Origin: Actinomycetes bacterium
Lineage (GTDB): Bacteria; Actinomycetota; Thermoleophilia; Gaiellales; Gaiellaceae
Length of the DNA: 46,205 nt
NCBI GenBank assembly: GCA_025358355.1
Contig: JANYJX010000066.1
Span: 1 to 46,205, forward strand
Direction of reading: 5' to 3'
Shown: positions 41,292 through 46,205 of the stretch, piece by piece
How the letters are laid out: each line of letters opens with the position of its first letter
Position numbering within the stretch: position 1 is the stretch's first letter
Made by a program: the position numbers and the translations under genes
The notes under the pieces: model-generated
What the model saw: the letters and a program-made list of their open reading frames with translations, nothing else
What the model was told of the DNA's origin: nothing
The model's database searches: none

Positions 41292-42541
41292 CTGCCCCGG
41301 CTCGCCGCGTCGCGTTCGAAGTCCTCCGTCGGGTCTTCGAGGACGAGGCGTACGCGGATCGCGCGCTGCGCACTGCCGCGGCGGGGCTCGAGCCGCGCGA
41401 GCACGGCCTGGCACAGCGCCTCGCGTTCGGCGCCGTTCAACGGACGCGGACGCTCGACCACCTGATCGAGACGCTCGGCCGTCGACCCGTGCGGAAGCTC
41501 GATCCACCGGTTCGAGCCGCGCTCCGGCTCGGTGCGTATCAGCTTGCGTTTCTCGACGGCGTGCCGCGCTATGCGGCGGTCAACGAGTCGGTCGAGCTTG
41601 TTCGCGGCGCGGGGCTGGAGCGTGCGGTTCCGTTCGCGAACGCGGTTCTGCGGCGGCTAGCGGAGGGCGGGCGAGCCGCAGTCGAGTCGCTTCCGGAGGG
41701 AACCTCTGTGGAGGCGGCGCTGAAGCACTCGTACCCGGACTGGATCGCGGAAACCTGGTGGCGCGACCTCGGCGCTGAGGGCGCGCGCGCGCTGATGCGT
41801 GCCCAGAACGAACCGCCCGAGACTATTGTCCGGCTCATTCGCGGCAAGATCGGCGGCGTTCCCGACTCCGAGATTCCCGGTGCTTGGCGGGTGGAGCGGG
41901 TCAACGAGGAGGCGCTTGCCGACGGCAGGATCTGGCCGCAGAGTCGTGGTTCTCAGCTCGTCGGGCACGTTGTCGGTTCGCAGGCCGGCGAGCGTACTCT
42001 CGACCTGTGCGCGGCGCCCGGCGGGAAGGCGACGATGCTTGCCGGCGATGTGGTGGCGGTCGACGCGAACGCGGGTCGGGCGCGGGAGCTTGAGGAGATA
42101 GCGCATCGGCTTCGCGCGAAGAATGTCCGGGTTGTGTGCGCGGACGGGCGGGCCTTGCCGGCGGATCTGACGGATTTCGATCGCGCTCTTGTCGACGCAC
42201 CGTGCTCGGGTCTTGGCGTGCTCGACGGGCGACCCGATCTCCGCTGGCGGTCGGAGCCCCTGCCGGAGCTCCAGCTCGAGCTGTTGCTGGCTGCGGCCGC
42301 GCGGGTGAAGCCGGGCGGGACAGTTGTCTATTCCGTCTGCACGATCAACGCCGACGAGAGCGAGCGGGTTGTCGAAGCGAGCGGTCTCGAGCCGGAGCCG
42401 CTCGGTGCCGAATGGCCGCAGTTTGCGCATGAGCGCCGGCCGGAGTTCCTGCAGACGCTGCCGCACGTCCACCACACGAGCGGCTTCTTCATCGCGCGTT
42501 TGCGCGTCCCCGTCACACCTGGGGCTCGCCGGCGGCCGTAA
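41270..42541 (+). CDS. rsmB: 16S rRNA (cytosine-C5) methyltransferase RsmB
   Basis: The 423-aa protein has an N-terminal NusB-like RNA-binding domain (about 1-135) and a SAM-dependent m5C methyltransferase domain. It shows LDLCAAPGGKATMLAG (SAM site), VDAPCSGLGVL (C312) and VVYSVCTINADESE (C357), the two conserved cysteines of the RsmB/NSUN family. It methylates C967 of 16S rRNA in E. coli. Its start lies inside fmt, so translation is coupled. Its TAA stop forms part of the rpe -10 box. Confidence 0.94.
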   Translation: MAPRPPVAAPARRVAFEVLRRVFEDEAYADRALRTAAAGLEPREHGLAQRLAFGAVQRTRTLDHLIETLGRRPVRKLDPPVRAALRLGAYQLAFLDGVPRYAAVNESVELVRGAGLERAVPFANAVLRRLAEGGRAAVESLPEGTSVEAALKHSYPDWIAETWWRDLGAEGARALMRAQNEPPETIVRLIRGKIGGVPDSEIPGAWRVERVNEEALADGRIWPQSRGSQLVGHVVGSQAGERTLDLCAAPGGKATMLAGDVVAVDANAGRARELEEIAHRLRAKNVRVVCADGRALPADLTDFDRALVDAPCSGLGVLDGRPDLRWRSEPLPELQLELLLAAAARVKPGGTVVYSVCTINADESERVVEASGLEPEPLGAEWPQFAHERRPEFLQTLPHVHHTSGFFIARLRVPVTPGARRRP

Positions 42542-42544
42542 GAT
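42539..42544 (+). promoter_or_regulatory. Putative -10 box (TAAGAT) of rpe-ribD
   Basis: TAAGAT lies 6 bases before ATG 42551, and its TAA is the rsmB stop codon. Confidence 0.45.
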
Positions 42545-42550
42545 CGCCTG

Positions 42551-43231
42551 ATGGGCTGGAGCGACTGGATCCGAGATGGGGTGGAGGTCGAGCCTTCGCT
42601 CTACGCCGCCGACTTCATGCGCCTTGGCGCGCAGATCGACGCTCTGCTCGGCGCAGGCACGAAGGTCTTCCATTTCGACATCGGCGACGGGCACTTTGTC
42701 CCGCCGGTGACGATCGGCCCGGTCGTGCTGCGGTCGATCGCTCCGGCGATTCAGGCGGCCGGCGGCATCGTCGACTGCCACCTGATGGTTGACGATCCGG
42801 CACATCACTTCGAGGAACTCGCGGCGTCCGGTGGCGACTCGGTCACGTTCCATGTCGAGGCGACCGACGACCCCGCCGGTGTTGCCGCGGCCGCTCGCGC
42901 TCACGGCCTCGCGGTCGGAGTCGCCTTCAACCCCGAGACTTCGCCTGGGCAAGCCGCCTCCTTTGCGGCGGCGGCTGGTGCCGAGATTGTCCTGTGCATG
43001 AGCATCCATCCGGGCTATTCGGGCCAGCCGTTCATGGCCGACGCCTTCGCGCGCATCGCGCTCCTACGCGAGCTCATCACGGTTCCGATCCAGGTGGACG
43101 GTGGCGTTGGCGAGTCGAATGCGCGCGAGACCCACGAGGCCGGCGCTGCGTTGCTCGTTGCCGGCAGTGCGATCTTCGCCGATCCAGATCCCGGCGCCGC
43201 GTACGCGCGCATCCGCGCCGCGTGCCTGTGA
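42551..43231 (+). CDS. rpe: Ribulose-phosphate 3-epimerase
   Basis: The 226-aa TIM-barrel enzyme interconverts ribulose 5-phosphate and xylulose 5-phosphate. Metal ligands appear as HFDIGDGHF (His, Asp), DCHLMV (His) and QVDGGV (Asp). Two usual motifs are altered: VMDGHF is IGDGHF, losing an active-site Met, and the MTVNPGFGGQ loop is MSIHPGYSGQ. The protein is otherwise complete. Its stop overlaps ribD (GTGA 43228-43231). Ribulose 5-phosphate is also the substrate of RibB at the end of the window. Confidence 0.88.
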   Translation: MGWSDWIRDGVEVEPSLYAADFMRLGAQIDALLGAGTKVFHFDIGDGHFVPPVTIGPVVLRSIAPAIQAAGGIVDCHLMVDDPAHHFEELAASGGDSVTFHVEATDDPAGVAAAARAHGLAVGVAFNPETSPGQAASFAAAAGAEIVLCMSIHPGYSGQPFMADAFARIALLRELITVPIQVDGGVGESNARETHEAGAALLVAGSAIFADPDPGAAYARIRAACL

Positions 43232-44169
43232 GCCACCTCGGTCGCGCGCTCGAGCTCGCGGCGCTGGCGCGAGGCGCGGCCTATCCGAATCCCACTGTAG
43301 GCGCCGTGCTAGTCCAGGACGGCGCGATCGTCGGTGAGGGCGCCACCGAGCCGGTCGGAGGTCGCCATGCGGAAGTCGTCGCCCTCGACGCGGCTGGCCA
43401 GCAAGCCAGCGGCGCGACGCTCTACGTGACGATGGAGCCGTGTGCGCACTATGGCCGAACGCCGCCATGTGTTGACACGGTGCTCGCGGCCGGGGTTGCG
43501 CGCGTCGTCGTCGGCTCGCGCGATCCGAACCCCGCGGCGGGCGGTGGGATCGAGCTACTGCGAGCCTCTGGCATCGAGGTCGAGCTCGTCGACTCGTTCG
43601 AGGCGCGCCGCCAGAATGAAGCGTGGCGCACGTGGGTCTCGCGCGGTCGGCCGTTCGTCACGTACAAGGTCGCCGCGACGCTCGACGGGCGCGTCACCGT
43701 GCCGGGCGCGCGTTGGGTGACCGGTGAGGAGTCGCGCCACTTCGTCCACGAGCTGCGCGCCGAGAGCGACGCGGTCGCGGTCGGGATGGGGACGGTGCGG
43801 GTCGACAATCCACGGCTCGACGTGCGAGGCATCGCCGGAGCACGGCAGCCGCGGCGGCTCGCGTTCGGCAAGGGGCCGCTGCCGCCGGGCTCCGGGCTCG
43901 AGCTGCGCACAGGCCCGCTCGTCGAGGAGCTAGCGGCACTCGCCACAGAGGGCATCCAGTCGCTGTTGCTCGAAGGCGGGCCGACGCTTGCGACGGCGTT
44001 CCTCGAGGCCGATCTCGTCGACAAGCTGGTGGTCTTTCTGGCGCCGACGCTCTCGGGTGACGGGCCGCACCTGCTCGGGACGCTCTCCCGCTCGCGGCCG
44101 CTGACGCGACTGACCTCACGCGCGGTCGGCGCCGATGTGCTGCTGGAGGCGTACCTCCACGAGCCCTAG
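43228..44169 (+). CDS. ribD: Bifunctional riboflavin deaminase/reductase RibD
   Basis: The 313-aa protein carries out two consecutive steps of riboflavin synthesis. The N-terminal deaminase has the zinc site HAE (47-49) and PC...PPC (C72, C81 in MEPCAHYGRTPPC). The C-terminal reductase begins near PFVTYKVAATLDGRV and has VGMGTVRVDNPRL and LLLEGGPTLATAFLE. It is somewhat shorter than the usual 360 aa. GTG 43228 overlaps the rpe stop. The end overlaps the convergent kinase gene by 4 bases (CTAG). Confidence 0.94.
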   Translation: MSHLGRALELAALARGAAYPNPTVGAVLVQDGAIVGEGATEPVGGRHAEVVALDAAGQQASGATLYVTMEPCAHYGRTPPCVDTVLAAGVARVVVGSRDPNPAAGGGIELLRASGIEVELVDSFEARRQNEAWRTWVSRGRPFVTYKVAATLDGRVTVPGARWVTGEESRHFVHELRAESDAVAVGMGTVRVDNPRLDVRGIAGARQPRRLAFGKGPLPPGSGLELRTGPLVEELAALATEGIQSLLLEGGPTLATAFLEADLVDKLVVFLAPTLSGDGPHLLGTLSRSRPLTRLTSRAVGADVLLEAYLHEP

Positions 44170-44927
44170 CCGAGCAGCGCGCGCAGCACCAGCACCTCGT
44201 CAGGATCCGCCCCGAGATACGCGCCGCGGATCACACTCCAGAGGCGGATCCGCTCGTCGTCCAGACCGGCGGCCGCGAACGCTGCGACACGGCGTTCCGT
44301 GACATCGGGCTTCATCCGATACGGCAGCGGGTTCCAGAGGAACGATGCGATGTCGTACTCCGGCTCGCCGAGCATTGCTTTGGAGTCGATCGCGAGGTAC
44401 CCGCGGTCGCCACCGTCGAGGATGTTGTGGTGGTGGAAGTCGCCATGCACGAGCGTCGAGCGGCCTGGCTCGAATGACGCGTAGAGCTCGCGCGCCAGCG
44501 GGAGCAGCTCGTTGGACTCGGCGTGGTCGAGCCAGCCGGGCACGTGGTCGCCGATCCAGCGGAACGGTTCCGCGGCGGGCTTCCACAGCCGGAGCCCGAC
44601 ATCCACCGCGATTGCCGTGGCCTCGTCCTCCGGCAACTTCGAGATATCCGTGCCCGGCCGCGCGCGCTCCATCAAGAAGACGCGCCGCTCACGGTCATGG
44701 CGCAGCAGCCGAACGGCGCCGTCGCCAGCCCACAAGGCGAGCCCGTCGGGGTCGTGGTCGGACTCGTCGTCGTCCAGCGGCAGCACCTTCAAGACCGCGT
44801 CGTCGCCGGCCGGCGCCGCATACGAGAACCGAGACATCGAGAATGCGGGCCCAAGCTCGAGCTCCCATTCGTCGGCCACCTGCCGCGCGATCTCCGCGAG
44901 CGGCTCCAGATCGGGGTCGAGGCTCAC
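44166..44927 (-). CDS. Aminoglycoside (streptomycin 6-kinase-like) phosphotransferase
   Basis: The 253-aa protein has the APH fold with the catalytic loop HGDFHHHN (161-168) and the metal-binding Asp181 in AIDSKAMLGEPEYDIASFLWNP. This arrangement, with a lysine in the DxK region and a following GEPEYD, resembles the APH(6)/hydroxyurea-type family (streptomycin 6-kinase). The substrate is not proven; family members also act on other sugars. GTG 44927 has TATGGT 8 bases upstream on this strand. It lies opposite to ribD and ribE and splits the rib cluster, so it is its own unit. Confidence 0.8.
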   Translation of the reverse strand: MSLDPDLEPLAEIARQVADEWELELGPAFSMSRFSYAAPAGDDAVLKVLPLDDDESDHDPDGLALWAGDGAVRLLRHDRERRVFLMERARPGTDISKLPEDEATAIAVDVGLRLWKPAAEPFRWIGDHVPGWLDHAESNELLPLARELYASFEPGRSTLVHGDFHHHNILDGGDRGYLAIDSKAMLGEPEYDIASFLWNPLPYRMKPDVTERRVAAFAAAGLDDERIRLWSVIRGAYLGADPDEVLVLRALLG

Positions 44928-44950
44928 AGCCGGAAACCATAGGCGGCGAG

Positions 44951-44956
44951 TAGCCT
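44951..44956 (+). promoter_or_regulatory. Putative -10 box (TAGCCT) of ribE
   Basis: TAGCCT lies 7 bases before ATG 44964. The divergent kinase gene's -10 box (44936-44941, minus strand) is 10 bases away. The 36-base gap leaves no space for an FMN riboswitch. Confidence 0.45.
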
Positions 44957-44963
44957 TCCAGCC

Positions 44964-45557
44964 ATGTTCACAGGGATCGTGCGCGAGGTCGGCCGGGTCG
45001 TCGCTCTCGAAGGCGGCGCCAACGAGGGAGCCGTTCTCGTCGTGGAAGCTCCCGAGACGGCGCCGACGGTCGACATCGGTGGGTCGGTCGCGATCGACGG
45101 CTGCTGCCTCACGGTCGAGGAGATCACTGGCACGCGACTGCGCTTCCACGCCGGCACCGAGACGCTCGCGCGCACGTCGCTCTCGCGCTTCGTTCCCGGC
45201 GATGCCGTGAACATCGAGCCGGCGCTGCGAGCGGGCGAGCCGCTCGGCGGCCACTACGTCCAGGGCCACGTCGACGGCGTCGGAACACTGCGCGAAGTCG
45301 AGCCCGCCGGCGAAGGAAGCCGCGTCGTTGTCGAAGCGCCGCCGGAACTGCTCCGTTACTGCGTCGAGAAGGGCTCGATCACGGTGGATGGCGTCTCGCT
45401 CACGGTCGTCACGGTCGCGAGCGATTCGTTCGAGCTCGCGCTGATCCCGCACACGCTCGCGGCGACCACGTTCGGCTCGCTCGCGCCGGGCCGCGTCGTG
45501 AATCTCGAGGTTGATGTCCTCGCGAAGTACGTCGAACGTCTGCTGCCAGCACGCTGA
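44964..45557 (+). CDS. ribE: Riboflavin synthase alpha subunit
   Basis: The 197-aa protein consists of two homologous lumazine-binding barrels. The first starts [15 protein letters not shown] and has [11 protein letters not shown]. The second has [25 protein letters not shown] and [11 protein letters not shown]. It dismutates two 6,7-dimethyl-8-ribityllumazine molecules into riboflavin. The start is fixed by the MFTGIV consensus. It is followed 19 bases later by ribB. Confidence 0.95.
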   Translation: MFTGIVREVGRVVALEGGANEGAVLVVEAPETAPTVDIGGSVAIDGCCLTVEEITGTRLRFHAGTETLARTSLSRFVPGDAVNIEPALRAGEPLGGHYVQGHVDGVGTLREVEPAGEGSRVVVEAPPELLRYCVEKGSITVDGVSLTVVTVASDSFELALIPHTLAATTFGSLAPGRVVNLEVDVLAKYVERLLPAR

Positions 45558-45564
45558 GCGCGGC

Positions 45565-45570
45565 TACCAT
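45565..45570 (+). promoter_or_regulatory. Putative -10 box (TACCAT) of ribB
   Basis: TACCAT lies 6 bases before GTG 45577. It suggests that ribB can be transcribed apart from ribE. Confidence 0.35.
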
Positions 45571-45576
45571 GGCGAG

Positions 45577-46205
45577 GTGGCTGTCGAGCTGAAAGAGCCT
45601 GAGACGTCGCCGTTCGCGACCGTCGAGGAGGCGATCGAGGAGATTCGTGCCGGCCGCTTCGTGGTCGTGTGCGATGACGCCGACCGCGAGAACGAGGGCG
45701 ATCTGACGATCGCAGCCGAGTTCGCGACCCCGGCCGCCGTGAACTTCATGGCGACTCACGGCCGCGGCCTGATCTGCCTCTGCCTGATGCCTGAGCGTTG
45801 CGACGAGCTCGGGCTACGCCAGATGACCGACCAGAACGAGACGCCGTTCGGCACAGCTTTCACTGTGTCGATCGAGGCGCGCGACGGCATTTCCACCGGC
45901 ATCTCAGCCGGCGACCGCTCCCGCACGATTCAGGTTGCGATCGACCCGGCGAGCGGCCCGCGCGACATCGTCCAGCCGGGCCATGTCTTCCCACTGCGCG
46001 CGAAGGCCGGCGGCGTGTTGGAGCGGATCGGCCAGACCGAAGCGGCTGTCGATCTCGCGCGACTTGCCGGCCTTGTCCCGGCTGGCGTCGTCTGCGAGAT
46101 CATGAAGGACGACGGGACGATGGCTCGCGTCGCAGACCTCGTCGCGTACTGCGCCCAGCACGGCCTGAAGATGGTCACGGTCGCCGACCTCGTCGAGTAC
46201 CGTCG
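45577..46205 (+). CDS. ribB: 3,4-dihydroxy-2-butanone 4-phosphate synthase (3' end outside window)
   Basis: The visible 209 residues cover essentially a full RibB domain. They contain [18 protein letters not shown] (Mg2+ and substrate acids), [31 protein letters not shown] and [21 protein letters not shown]. It converts ribulose 5-phosphate to the four-carbon precursor of riboflavin. The frame is still open at the window edge; in many actinobacteria a GTP cyclohydrolase II (RibA) half follows, giving RibBA, but this cannot be seen here. GTG 45577 is the start; ATG 45569 is out of frame and closes quickly. Confidence 0.92.
   Translation, partial: MAVELKEPETSPFATVEEAIEEIRAGRFVVVCDDADRENEGDLTIAAEFATPAAVNFMATHGRGLICLCLMPERCDELGLRQMTDQNETPFGTAFTVSIEARDGISTGISAGDRSRTIQVAIDPASGPRDIVQPGHVFPLRAKAGGVLERIGQTEAAVDLARLAGLVPAGVVCEIMKDDGTMARVADLVAYCAQHGLKMVTVADLVEYR

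Noticed and set aside
39822-41507. 561-aa open frame on the minus strand
   Set aside because: It is antisense to def, fmt and the start of rsmB and shows only biased composition.
44928-44963. FMN riboswitch before ribE
   Set aside because: The 36-base gap is filled by two divergent -10 boxes.
1-46205. CRISPR array, rRNA genes or other tRNA genes
   Set aside because: No regularly spaced repeats and no recognisable rRNA or tRNA sequence were seen on reading the window.

Overview
The window looks like a chromosome segment of a high-GC actinobacterium. The grounds are strong G/C bias at third codon positions, many GTG starts, chains of genes joined by ATGA or GTGA overlaps, and TANNNT -10 boxes lying only 6-9 bases before start codons, which suggests leaderless mRNAs. 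The gene set (class II DAHP synthase, ScpAB, Lgt, an Fmt-RsmB-Rpe-Rib block) would fit a deep-branching group such as Thermoleophilia. That placement is inference from general familiarity, not from a search.

Bases 1-1780 are an accessory strip with AT-richer patches. It holds the 3' end of an insertion-sequence transposase, a DUF3800 gene, two 57-bp direct repeats each containing a hairpin, and the frameshifted remains of a small His/Cys-rich membrane protein gene. Bases 1784-6959 carry a coupled three-gene unit: a CGNR zinc-finger regulator, a 10-TM FtsX-type permease and a protein with two fused ABC ATPase domains. Bases 7015-12438 are a complete branched-chain amino-acid uptake operon (livJHMGF), with a strong hairpin between livJ and livH.

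Bases 12445-24357 are mostly housekeeping: a GNAT protein, polA, a conserved 67-aa protein behind a hairpin-rich leader, lgt, scpA-scpB, a secreted beta-helix protein, an M29 aminopeptidase, an RsuA-type pseudouridine synthase, a Ca2+/H+ antiporter and trpS. Bases 24449-33220 form a tightly coupled train that joins aromatic amino-acid synthesis (DAHP synthase, tyrA, aroA) to cmk, plsC, der, gpsA and a lipoprotein. metK follows, then a frameshifted VOC gene, a SpoIIM-like membrane protein and a lipoprotein.

Bases 36289-37906 contain a divergent DtxR-family regulator and ZIP metal transporter with a perfect 18-bp operator-like palindrome between them. Bases 37931-46205 run priA, def (with a His/Asp-rich N-terminal tail), fmt, rsmB, rpe, ribD, ribE and ribB, with a streptomycin-kinase-like gene on the opposite strand between ribD and ribE.

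I see no CRISPR array, rRNA, convincing tRNA or known riboswitch. I did not find a clear new multi-gene system. The most unusual signals are the 57-bp repeat pair, the His-rich deformylase tail, the altered substrate motif in AroA, the DtxR-type regulator with a changed metal site, and the recurrent leaderless-promoter pattern.
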